This document shows positions 7,501 through 14,321 of a stretch of DNA of 16,117 bases, piece by piece. Every line of letters begins with the position of its first letter. Positions within the stretch are counted from its first letter, which is position 1. The stretch covers positions 1 through 16,117 of the forward strand of contig SCTL01000808.1 in assembly GCA_004297495.1 (NCBI GenBank). The letters run 5' to 3'. A model generated the notes under the pieces. That model was not told the DNA's origin, ran no database searches, and worked only from the letters and a program-made list of their open reading frames with translations. Both the position numbers and the translations under genes were made by a program. Source of the stretch: Verrucomicrobiota bacterium (lineage in GTDB: Bacteria > Verrucomicrobiota > Verrucomicrobiia > Limisphaerales > JADLHS01).

Positions 7501-8658
7501 GCGCATTCCGGCGGTGATGTATTCGCTGTACGAAGGCGGCTCGCCGAGGTGTTCGCCGAAGAGAAACGCGTCGTTGCGGGTCGCTTCACTGTCAAAGCAA
7601 CTGTTCCGGCTGTCGTCGCCCTCGACGTAACCGTTCGTGGTGAGGTTGTTGCCGTAGCCGTGAACCCAGTCGTAAATCGCCTGAATGCCGCCGGTGAAGC
7701 CGGCGTAGTTTTGCGGCGTGCCGTCGCCAAAAAATCCCGACGGCACATGCTTTACCGCGTCGAGCCGGAAGCCGTCGCACTTCGTTGTGTAAAGCGTCCA
7801 CATGGCGGCGCGGATGACATACGCATTCACGTCGTCGGCCACGGGCACGCCGTTGCTGCCGTTGAACGGTCGCCACGCACCGCCAATGATTGGGCTACCG
7901 GGATCAAGATAGTATTCCGGATTGGCGGGATGCCGGACGAAGGAAATTTTCGCCGTCGTGCTGCCGAGCGTGTTGCCGAAGTTGCCGTTCACCGAACCCG
8001 GCTCGGTCGCCAGATCAATCAGCCCGCTCAACGACTCGTACTGCACGTCCCACTGGTTGCCGTAATCCTGGACGCTCGGCCAATTGCGATAGAAACCGCC
8101 GGAGATGGTTTGCAGATGAAAATCCTGCGGGCGCAAGCCGGGATAAAGATTCGTCGGCGTGTTGGAGTTGTAACCCGGCACGTCGAACGCCCGATGATTC
8201 ATGATGTGATCGAAGTACACCCGGATGCCGAAGCGATGCGCCGTCTCGACCATGGTGAGCAACTCGGCCTTCGTGCCGTATTTCGTCGCCGTGGTGCCGC
8301 GTTGATTCTTGTCGCCGAGATCGAACGGGTCGAACTGATCGTAGCCGACGGAAAAAACACTGCCGCCCTTGGACGGCGGCGGCAGCCAGAGACTGGTGTA
8401 ACCCGCCTCGGCGATCTCCGGCATTTTGGCGGTGAGATCAGCCCAACTCGTCTGGAACAATTCGAGCATCGCCTCGCCGCGCGCGGCCATCGGCGACACC
8501 AGCGTGGCGGCGAGCAGCGCGGCGCACAGGATGCGCGCGAGTTTTTGTGAGCCGGAGGATCCACAAGAAAAATTGTTTGCGCTTCGCCGTGACGCGACGG
8601 CGAAGCATGAAAACCCAACGGGAGGGCACGAATGAATGGAGGACGTATGCACAGGCAA
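4531..8658 (-). CDS. Secreted GH13 alpha-amylase with large C-terminal beta modules
   Basis: A secreted alpha-amylase-like enzyme of 1375 aa. The catalytic domain follows the signal sequence directly (LFQTSW near residue 66) and carries a YGTKAEL stretch typical of classical bacterial alpha-amylases. Motifs: I D150-HIMN-H155; II GFRLDAVKH with R298, nucleophile D300 and H304; III acid/base E369 (FGEHLG); IV FAQDQD, where D429 would be the transition-state stabiliser but Q428 stands where nearly all GH13 enzymes have His. After domain C come several beta modules, one (about 850-965, YYTTDGS near 902) homologous to a module in the next gene. The end has a DSDGDG loop near 1278 and the tail NKFYRIQLMP. 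The start is doubtful: the frame opens with TTG (8658), with GTG two codons on, giving about 40 residues before the hydrophobic core (LARILCAALLAATLV). No in-frame ATG exists before that core, so a frameshift near 8542-8546 is possible. Second of three same-strand genes. Confidence 0.92.
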   Translation of the reverse strand: MPVHTSSIHSCPPVGFSCFAVASRRSANNFSCGSSGSQKLARILCAALLAATLVSPMAARGEAMLELFQTSWADLTAKMPEIAEAGYTSLWLPPPSKGGSVFSVGYDQFDPFDLGDKNQRGTTATKYGTKAELLTMVETAHRFGIRVYFDHIMNHRAFDVPGYNSNTPTNLYPGLRPQDFHLQTISGGFYRNWPSVQDYGNQWDVQYESLSGLIDLATEPGSVNGNFGNTLGSTTAKISFVRHPANPEYYLDPGSPIIGGAWRPFNGSNGVPVADDVNAYVIRAAMWTLYTTKCDGFRLDAVKHVPSGFFGDGTPQNYAGFTGGIQAIYDWVHGYGNNLTTNGYVEGDDSRNSCFDSEATRNDAFLFGEHLGEPPSYSEYITAGMRLLNTPMRSAVDSWAGGGSGSGLDQRDIGSYGANQGVQFAQDQDHALCCVNNRALHNAFYFMHEGVPMIYSDNNTYAGSPNDSSTFPIVPLANYLGQYGDNQMPEVAYLHHQLARGGTRSRWSDGNIVAWERYDYRDVSGGDAFTNADATVVFFAGNNKTSFPGDVSFDDGIAQLSDGYYSNPSPSNSRGYAMRVGFPPGSVLTQLASSAPGANRAMPKLLVHSATTSSASANATVNDGTPANRLLLVNSTPPPGGGAVEMVIPSGGWVMYGYQWPEASRANVVSNAITFRQGGAPVPTITNYRRDGVNGDPNFNPAYPFQMRGSVDANGSVIGGTHVSNLTYAIDIPILTNAPFDVVLRCDASAANVLAKLDGGVDLNSQMGLGSPLTGLERRDNRPGAATDVFLGYEQALSQLRYGPEKFAARNTGLRNNVTSAGAETYYYTTGSTNQVINGSGNGTNISTSTASWVYHDPVATTTVSGGPATQMNPTNPAPAQAVDLWVKVGYNFQTNHCYIYYTTDGSNPEGAFGVGKGSTRVVAAAWMNHDNADSTIDWFKGTIPGSNQVNGVQVRYKIALYKDGIGTIADADNSKLYGLTQFGITNFNPSTVTVWLHNDRNTNTTITGLREGYHILRSRSFLPRSGKSGVYNTFLQTFYYDAGLPAGVIAFPTPDGSSISNATYTVVVRGDSSVTGVEFNIQDSAALNDDAQSGQSNGNGDISGVPHYVSAAAVTPNAALSAIYTNYPLEFRFDYLNVPGSSNATINVRLKKATSAVFANRFTTLTRTVNTYAPQSTLFINAPATEGMILTVATNATYVIRNCYSTNLPATSSLYSIYVNGVLMPRGSYTFLNSGCTTGLKSVNYVWTPTVPGTNTILVTYSNLAVQLQDTRNVVIVRPGDSDGDGISDYNEIFAGTDPFDASSVLRITELSDGNHLVVWDSVAGKNYQVLSTTNLAAPFTVLSPLIQASSSSSFYYDNAPDGTNKFYRIQLMP
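8581..8606. repeat. Perfect 10-bp hairpin in the doubtful 5' end of the GH13 gene
   Basis: GCTTCGCCGT (8581-8590) and ACGGCGAAGC (8597-8606) are exact reverse complements around a 6-base loop. The hairpin lies in the N-terminal extension, before the signal-peptide core. It directly abuts an out-of-frame ATG at 8608-8606 on the minus strand. It may be a 5' leader structure if the extension is not translated. It has no U tract, so it is not a classical terminator. Confidence 0.5.
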
Positions 8659-8734
8659 TGATTTCAGAGTCGCGAGAAGGTAGCCTCACACGGACACTCC
8701 TTCAACCGCACAAAAATGCTGTATGGCTGCGAGC

Positions 8735-8822
8735 GGTAGGGACGTGTTCCACCGCGTCTCAAACTCCATTTCTCCAACCGGGCGAAAAGAATTAATGGGC
8801 CGCAGTGGAACGCGTCCCTACC
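8735..8822. repeat. Palindromic (MITE- or REP-like) element with 22-bp arms
   Basis: The left arm 8735-8756 (starting GGTAGGGACG) and right arm 8801-8822 (ending CGTCCCTACC) are reverse complements at 20 of 22 positions, around a 44-base AT-richer centre. The element begins 2 bp after the stop codon of the small secreted protein and lies before the GH13 gene, within a probable transcript. It encodes nothing. Its form suits a non-autonomous mobile palindrome or an RNA-processing/attenuation hairpin; a single copy in the window cannot tell these apart. Confidence 0.65.
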
Positions 8823-8824
8823 AG

Positions 8825-9292
8825 TCATGACCTGAACAAGCGGTAAAAACGATTCCCTGTGGGCGGATTCACGATGATGAAATTGATCGTGCCGTTGTTG
8901 GTGACCGTCTGTGCAGGCGCAATCCAGTTCGTCGTGCCCAGGTTCGTGTTCTGTTGCAGCGAATAGCCGGTCGAAGGATAGGCCCAGGAGACGAGCGCCG
9001 TGTTCGTCGTCGTGAGCGTGATCGTCAGCAACGGCGCGCCCGGTGTCTGCACGACGGAGAGCAGACTCCAAAACCCGCCGGTGAGGGAAAAGTTTCCGCC
9101 AGTCATCGGCGTCGCGCTGGCATCCGGCTGGCCGATGGTGGCGCTGACGGAATAAACGCCACCTGAGCTCGTGCCGCCACCGCCGTCAATCGTGGACCAG
9201 TCAATCGAATAGCTTTGCGCGCGAAGCGAGACGGATGGGATCAGGCAAAAAAGTGCGGCGACAATCAAAGTCTTGAACATGGCCGGTTTCAT
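8825..9292 (-). CDS. Small secreted protein, Verrucomicrobia type, with FYR tail
   Basis: A 155-aa exported protein of unknown function. Residues 1-25 form a signal peptide (KTLIVAALFCLIPSVSL core, cleavage near RAQ). The mature part opens SIDWSTIDGGGGTSSGGVY and continues with a GQPDA and TGGFW pattern, which I recognise as a recurrent small-protein type in Verrucomicrobia and which looks like a short beta repeat. The C-terminal half (about 80-155) is a beta module with SWAYPSTGYSLQQ and the tail NRFYRLFRS, matching the ends of the neighbouring glycosidases. The start may be ATG at 9292 or M5 at 9280; neither has a good ribosome-binding site. It is the first gene of the minus-strand block, 198 bp from the divergent GH57 start. 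Its position suggests a binding or surface accessory role for the enzymes behind it, but nothing shows catalysis. Confidence 0.82.
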   Translation of the reverse strand: MKPAMFKTLIVAALFCLIPSVSLRAQSYSIDWSTIDGGGGTSSGGVYSVSATIGQPDASATPMTGGNFSLTGGFWSLLSVVQTPGAPLLTITLTTTNTALVSWAYPSTGYSLQQNTNLGTTNWIAPAQTVTNNGTINFIIVNPPTGNRFYRLFRS

Positions 9293-9490
9293 CGCGTTGC
9301 GTTTACTTTATCGCGTCCCGGTTGAATTTGAAATCTTCTTTTCCCGCACTGAAATCCGTAGAACCGCTTGCTCCAACTCGGCTCAAACAGGAATGTCGCG
9401 CGGACGAGGCGTACGAGTTCGAGATTCACCGCACGTTTATGCGATGGCACGGCGGAGGGTTCAGCTACTACCTTCTCCCGTCGCCGAATA
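9293..9490. promoter_or_regulatory. Divergent intergenic region, probable promoters for both operons
   Basis: These 198 bp separate the two divergent blocks, so both must be transcribed from about here. I find no convincing -35/-10 pair on either strand. A GATAAAGT stretch close upstream of the minus-strand start is the only weak -10 candidate. A frame stays open upstream of the GH57 start back to 9368, but its Arg-rich translation lies in front of a normal signal peptide and is not believed to be coding. No operator-like palindrome was noticed. Confidence 0.35.
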
Positions 9491-12400
9491 ATGAAGTTCT
9501 TATCCAGTTCAGCCTGGCTTTGCGTCGTCGTCCTGCTTGCGCCGGGCTTGGCCGCGCGCGCGGGAAATTCCCTCCACACCACCTGGCTCTGGCATCTGCA
9601 CCAGCCGGTTTACTGGCCGGACAAACGCGCGGGCAGCGAGCATTACGAGAACGCGTGGGACACCATTCAACAACAGGACGCTGGTCGCCCGCATCCGTCG
9701 CCGGAGATTCTGCGGAACATTTTTGGTCTCGACGACCGGCGGACCGCGTATCAAAGCGGCCCGCGCAATTCGCTCAGCACCATCACCGCCTATTCGAAGG
9801 CTGGCGTGCAGGTCAGCTACTCCGGCGCGCTCATGGAAAATGTCCAGAGCCTTGGCAGCGCGGGCCAACTCGGCTACGGCAGCGGCTGGTTCAACGGCAA
9901 TCGCGAGGCGCGCGGCTGGACCACGAGCGGCGGCAAACCGCGTATGGACTTGGTGAACTTCACCTATCATCACGCGCTCGCGCCGTTGTTGAGCGACGAG
10001 ACGCTGGAGATGGAACTGAAAATCCACAAGCGCGAGATGGAAATCATGTGGACGACGACTCCGTCTGTTTCGCGCGGCTATTTTCCGGCGGAGACTTGTT
10101 TCACCGAGCGCATGATTCCGATTCTGAAAAAGGTCGGCATTGACTGGAGTATCATTGCCAACACGCATCTCGCCCGCGCGTGCGCGGATTTTCCCGTCGT
10201 GCTCGGCAGCGGCGGCGAGAATTGCGACATCCCGAATCGCGCCGACCAATTGAACCCGGCGCAAGGCGCGGGGAATTATCAGCGCATCTCCATCGAGCGC
10301 GGCTGCGCGCCGACGCAGGTGATGCCGTTTGGTTTTCAACTTCACTACGCGCGCTACGTTGACCCGGAAACCGGCGCGGGCACGAATCTCATCGTCGTCC
10401 CGAGCGATCAAGTGACCGGCTGGCGCGACAGTTACAGCTCGTGGGATTTGCATCTGCTCGACGCGCTCGCGGCGCGCAACGACGCCAGCAAACCCGCGCT
10501 CGTCCTCTGCGCGCACGACGGCGACAACGCGTGGAGCGGCGGCTATTCGTATTATCAGGAGTGGGTGTCGAACATGGCGAGCCAGTCCAGCGGGCTGGGC
10601 TACGAGCCGACGACCGTCGAGCAATTCATCGCGGACCATCCGCCGGATGCGAACGACGTGGTTCACGTCGAGGACGGCGGCTGGGTTTTTGCCGACGGCG
10701 ATTTCGGCTCGCCCATTTTTGCGAACTGGCACTGGCCGCCGGGCCATGCGGTGAACGGCGTGAACGAAGTGGACCCCAGCGTCGGCGTCAGCGACAAGGC
10801 GGACAACTGGCGCGTCATCATCGCCACGGAAAATCGCGTGAAGACGGCGCAGCAAATTTCCGCCGCCACACCGCGCGTGGATCAGGTGCGTGATCCGGGA
10901 AGTTTTTCCACCACGCCGAACGCGGTCGAACTGGGCTGGCATTACTATCTCGGCAGTCTCGACAGCGGATTCGTTTATTACGGCTGTCACGATGACGAGT
11001 GCCAGCGCGCCGTCGCCGCGCAATCCAACGCCGTGCGAAACGTGAATTCCATTCTCACCGGCAATCCGGCCGCCGACACCACGCCGCCGACGGTTTTCAT
11101 TCCGCAACGTCACCCATGGAATCCCGGCGGCACGAACTTCGGCGTGCAATACGGCTATCGCGTCACTGCCGCGGCGAATTCGGATTTCTGGATTTGGACT
11201 TACGCCTACGACGTGAGCGGCGTCACGAACGTCAGCCTCAAGCTCCGCATCAATGGCACGAACCCGCCGACGAGCGATCAGTTCAAAACTTACGCGGGCG
11301 GCGGACTGACCGGCGCGTGGCAGACCTCGAACATGACGCAGCGAGTCGTCGCGCCGGTCATTGGCGTCACGCCGCAATACATCGCGGATTATTTTTACGC
11401 AAAGGTGAGCGGTGTCACGAACAGCTACGTGGATTACTACGTCGCGGCGACCGACGCGCGTGGCAATATTTTCAAGTCGCCGATTCAGCATGTGTGGGTC
11501 GGCGCAAATCTCAGCGGCGGTGGTGGCGGCAGCACGAATGGTTGCAACGGCCGCGTCTGCGTTGCGCCCGTGCCGCCGGCACAAGGGAATAACATCACGA
11601 TTTCTTACGATGCTTCGAGCGGCCCGATTCCGGGCGCGAACCCGGTGAAGATTCACCTTGGCTGGAATAACTGGACGTCGGTCGCGAGTCCGGATCCAAC
11701 GATGATTTCCAACGCGCTCACGGCTCGCTGGGAATTCACCACGAACGTTCCGGGAACGGCGACACAACTCGACTGCGTGTTCAACAACGGCAACAACGTC
11801 TGGGACAACAACAGTTCGCAAGACTGGCATTTCGCGGTCGTGACCAACGGTTCGCCGCAAGCGCCCGCCACGCCAACCGGCTTGACCGCGACGGCGGCGG
11901 GCTCAAACCAGATCAACTTGAGTTGGTCTGCTTCGGCGGGAGCCACGGGCTACATCGTCCAGCGCGCGAACTCGACCCTGGCCACGACCGCCGCGACGAG
12001 TTTTTCCGACGGCGGCCTGCTGCCCAACACGGCTTATTGCTACAGCATCATCGCCACGAACAGCGTCGGTAATTCCGCCGCCACGACCGGACAATGCGCC
12101 ACAACGCTCGCGGTCACGACGAATTTTCCCGCGTTCGTCATGGACGGCGCGGCGGATTTCGCGGGCTATCTCGTGTCGTCAAACGGACTGACGCTGTATG
12201 CGGCGTTGCGCGGAACCAAACTCTACGTCGCCAGCGCCTCGCCGGGCACGAGCGGGGCGAACGATCATTTTATTTTTGTGAGCGATCAACTGCTTGCCAG
12301 CGCAAGCGCCGCCGCGCCGTGGGCGAAGGCCGGTTTGGTTGCCGTGGCCGCCACCAAACCTTTTCTCGCGACCGAAAGTCAGAACAGCTACCTGGCCTGG

Positions 12401-12907
12401 TACAACGCGCCGGCGGGTTCGACCAACGCGAAATCCGCCAGCACCAGCGGCGTGCTCGAAGGCGTGATTGACGTGGCGGCGGCGTTCGGCGCGATGCCGA
12501 CGAACATTTATCTTTGCGCCGCGGCGTATGCGACGGCGGACGGTGGCGCGCTGGCCAATCAATCCCCGGCGGGCAGCGGGCCGAACATTGACACCAACGA
12601 ATTTTTCGTGATTCCGGTGACCGCGTTGCGCGATCACAACGGCGATGGAAAATTCGACCGGCTCGATCCCGCGCTGGATTTCAAACTCAGCAGCTTGCAG
12701 TCTGCGCCCGCGAGTCTCACGCACCAGTGGAACGTGATGCCGGGCCGGACTTACCAACTCGAATTCGTGAACACACTCGGCAGCACTTGGAGCAACAGCG
12801 CGGGCGCGCTGACCACCGCCGGGCCGATGCAGCTTGAAATCGGTTTCACCACGCCGGTCACGAATTCGCCACCGACGCGGTTTTATCGCCTGAAACTCTT
12901 GCCATGA
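9491..12907 (+). CDS. Secreted GH57 glycoside hydrolase with CBM25-like and fibronectin modules
   Basis: A secreted alpha-glucan-active enzyme of family GH57, 1138 aa from the ATG at 9491. This start was chosen because it begins a clear signal peptide (MKFLSSSAWLCVVVLLAPGL, cleavage near ARAG). GH57 landmarks: WHLHQP with H37-Q38-P39; YHHALAPLL with H160-H161; GYFPAETCF with predicted nucleophile E201; CAHDGDNAW with D343 as likely acid/base (family usually DGE, here DGD). The barrel and helical part end near 520. Then come an Ig-like domain (about 529-675, opening DTTPPT), a Gly-rich linker with a Cys pair, a CBM25-like starch-binding module (about 695-785, LGWNNW and VWDNNS), an Fn3 domain (about 790-880), a DOMON/CBM9-like beta domain (about 880-1040), and a final module with DHNGDG and the tail RFYRLKLLP. 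The stop overlaps the next start. GH57 enzymes include amylases, amylopullulanases and transferases; which one is undecided. Confidence 0.9.
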   Translation: MKFLSSSAWLCVVVLLAPGLAARAGNSLHTTWLWHLHQPVYWPDKRAGSEHYENAWDTIQQQDAGRPHPSPEILRNIFGLDDRRTAYQSGPRNSLSTITAYSKAGVQVSYSGALMENVQSLGSAGQLGYGSGWFNGNREARGWTTSGGKPRMDLVNFTYHHALAPLLSDETLEMELKIHKREMEIMWTTTPSVSRGYFPAETCFTERMIPILKKVGIDWSIIANTHLARACADFPVVLGSGGENCDIPNRADQLNPAQGAGNYQRISIERGCAPTQVMPFGFQLHYARYVDPETGAGTNLIVVPSDQVTGWRDSYSSWDLHLLDALAARNDASKPALVLCAHDGDNAWSGGYSYYQEWVSNMASQSSGLGYEPTTVEQFIADHPPDANDVVHVEDGGWVFADGDFGSPIFANWHWPPGHAVNGVNEVDPSVGVSDKADNWRVIIATENRVKTAQQISAATPRVDQVRDPGSFSTTPNAVELGWHYYLGSLDSGFVYYGCHDDECQRAVAAQSNAVRNVNSILTGNPAADTTPPTVFIPQRHPWNPGGTNFGVQYGYRVTAAANSDFWIWTYAYDVSGVTNVSLKLRINGTNPPTSDQFKTYAGGGLTGAWQTSNMTQRVVAPVIGVTPQYIADYFYAKVSGVTNSYVDYYVAATDARGNIFKSPIQHVWVGANLSGGGGGSTNGCNGRVCVAPVPPAQGNNITISYDASSGPIPGANPVKIHLGWNNWTSVASPDPTMISNALTARWEFTTNVPGTATQLDCVFNNGNNVWDNNSSQDWHFAVVTNGSPQAPATPTGLTATAAGSNQINLSWSASAGATGYIVQRANSTLATTAATSFSDGGLLPNTAYCYSIIATNSVGNSAATTGQCATTLAVTTNFPAFVMDGAADFAGYLVSSNGLTLYAALRGTKLYVASASPGTSGANDHFIFVSDQLLASASAAAPWAKAGLVAVAATKPFLATESQNSYLAWYNAPAGSTNAKSASTSGVLEGVIDVAAAFGAMPTNIYLCAAAYATADGGALANQSPAGSGPNIDTNEFFVIPVTALRDHNGDGKFDRLDPALDFKLSSLQSAPASLTHQWNVMPGRTYQLEFVNTLGSTWSNSAGALTTAGPMQLEIGFTTPVTNSPPTRFYRLKLLP

Positions 12908-14304
12908 GACTCAAAATCGTTCTTAGAAATAATTTCCCTCGTTTTTTTCAACCCAGCGCCCTCGCGCTCTCGCTGTTCCTCGCGGTCAGCGCGCTGGCTG
13001 ACGGCAATGTCGCGAGTGAACACGCCCGCTCGTCGCCGGCGTGGCTGCGCGAGAGCGTGATTTACGAAATCTTCACGCGCAATTTTTCCGCGAGCGGCGA
13101 CTTCAACGGCGTGACCGCGCGGCTCGACGAGTTGAAGGACCTCGGCGTGAACGTGCTCTGGCTCATGCCGGTTCATCCCAACGGCGAGAAGATGAAGAAG
13201 GGTTCGCTCGGCAGTCCGTATGCGGTGAAGGATTATTACGCGATTGATCCCCTGCAGGGTTCGACGAACGATTTGAAACGGCTGGTGCGCGAGGCGCATC
13301 AGCGCGGGCTCAAAGTGATCATTGATGTCGTCGCCAATCACACGGCCTGGGACAGCGTGATGATGGCGCACCCGGAGTTTTACAAGCAGGACGCGAGCGG
13401 AAAAATTATCCCGCCCGTGCCGGATTGGAGCGACGTGGCCGGGCTGAACTATGCAAACCCGCAGTTGCGCGAGTACATGATCGCGATGCTGAAGCATTGG
13501 GTGCAGGAGTTCGAGCTGGACGGCTTTCGCTGCGACGTGGCGTTCATGGTGCCGACGGATTTCTGGGAGCAAGCGCGTGCCGAACTGGAGAAAGTGAAGC
13601 CGGACCTCATCATGCTGGCCGAGGCGACGAAGCCGGACCTGCTGGTGAAGGCGTTCGATCTGGATTACTCGTGGCCGTTGCACGCGGCGCTCAACAAGGT
13701 GCTGCTCGACGGCACGCCGGCGACGGAACTGCAAAAATCGTGGGAACAGAGCCGGCGCGAATTTCCGCAGGGTTCGTTGCACATGCGCATCTCGGACAAC
13801 CACGACGAGGCGCGGGCGGTGGCGCGCTTCGGCGTGCGCGGCGCGCTGGCGGCGCAAGTGTTGATGCTGACGCTCGACGGGGTGCCGCTGATCTACAACG
13901 GCATGGAAGTCGGCGACGCCACGGAGTCGGGCGATCCGGCGTTGTTTGAAAAGCTGCCGGTGTTTTGGAAGCCGAAGGATCGTCCCGCGTTGCGTGAGAT
14001 TTATCGCGACCTCATCAAGTTGCGGAAAAAATATCCCGCGTTCCAGAACGACCGGACGATCTGGCTGAAGAATTCCGATCCGACCGATGTGGTCACGCTC
14101 ATGCGTCTGGACAAGCAGGACGAGTTCGTAGTCGCGATCAACCTGTCGAACCGTCCGACGTCGGCTGCGGTGGAAGTGATGAATGCCGGTGAATTCAAGC
14201 CCGTCGCCGTGGCGGGCCGGCCAGCAGTTTCTGCCGCTGGGTTTCCGCGTGTGGAATTGAACGGCTTCGAGTGGCGCATTTATCACCGCGCCGTGTCGCG
14301 CTGA
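12904..14304 (+). CDS. Secreted single-domain GH13 alpha-amylase-family enzyme
   Basis: A 466-aa GH13 enzyme of normal family length, likely acting on the malto-oligosaccharides freed by its larger neighbours (inference). Residues 1-32 form a signal peptide with a longish basic start and the core ALALSLFLAVSALA. Motifs: I D141-VVAN-H146; V GLNY with L181-N182; II GFRCD with R209 and nucleophile D211; III acid/base E240 (MLAEAT); IV SDNHDE with H300 and D301. All catalytic residues are present. HPNG and GSPYAVK motifs tie it to the GH13 enzyme at 702-4493. It ends with a short domain C and has no carbohydrate-binding module and no FYR tail, unlike the others, so it may stay periplasmic. The ATG overlaps the GH57 stop (ATGA at 12904-12907), which implies translational coupling. 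It could be an alpha-glucosidase, a neopullulanase-like enzyme or an amylase; the motifs do not settle this. Confidence 0.93.
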   Translation: MRLKIVLRNNFPRFFQPSALALSLFLAVSALADGNVASEHARSSPAWLRESVIYEIFTRNFSASGDFNGVTARLDELKDLGVNVLWLMPVHPNGEKMKKGSLGSPYAVKDYYAIDPLQGSTNDLKRLVREAHQRGLKVIIDVVANHTAWDSVMMAHPEFYKQDASGKIIPPVPDWSDVAGLNYANPQLREYMIAMLKHWVQEFELDGFRCDVAFMVPTDFWEQARAELEKVKPDLIMLAEATKPDLLVKAFDLDYSWPLHAALNKVLLDGTPATELQKSWEQSRREFPQGSLHMRISDNHDEARAVARFGVRGALAAQVLMLTLDGVPLIYNGMEVGDATESGDPALFEKLPVFWKPKDRPALREIYRDLIKLRKKYPAFQNDRTIWLKNSDPTDVVTLMRLDKQDEFVVAINLSNRPTSAAVEVMNAGEFKPVAVAGRPAVSAAGFPRVELNGFEWRIYHRAVSR

Positions 14305-14321
14305 AAGCGGCGGGGGATTGA

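Noticed and set aside
6889..8550. 553-codon plus-strand frame opposite the alpha-amylase gene
   Set aside because: Mirror of the high-GC third positions of the real gene; no recognisable domain.
9368..9490. 41-residue N-terminal extension of the GH57 protein
   Set aside because: Arg- and Thr-rich and placed in front of a normal signal peptide that begins at its own ATG (9491).
9509..11860. 783-codon open frame on the minus strand opposite the GH57 gene
   Set aside because: Low-complexity Arg/Val/Ala translation, no signal or motif; the opposite strand has intact GH57 and CBM25-like motifs.
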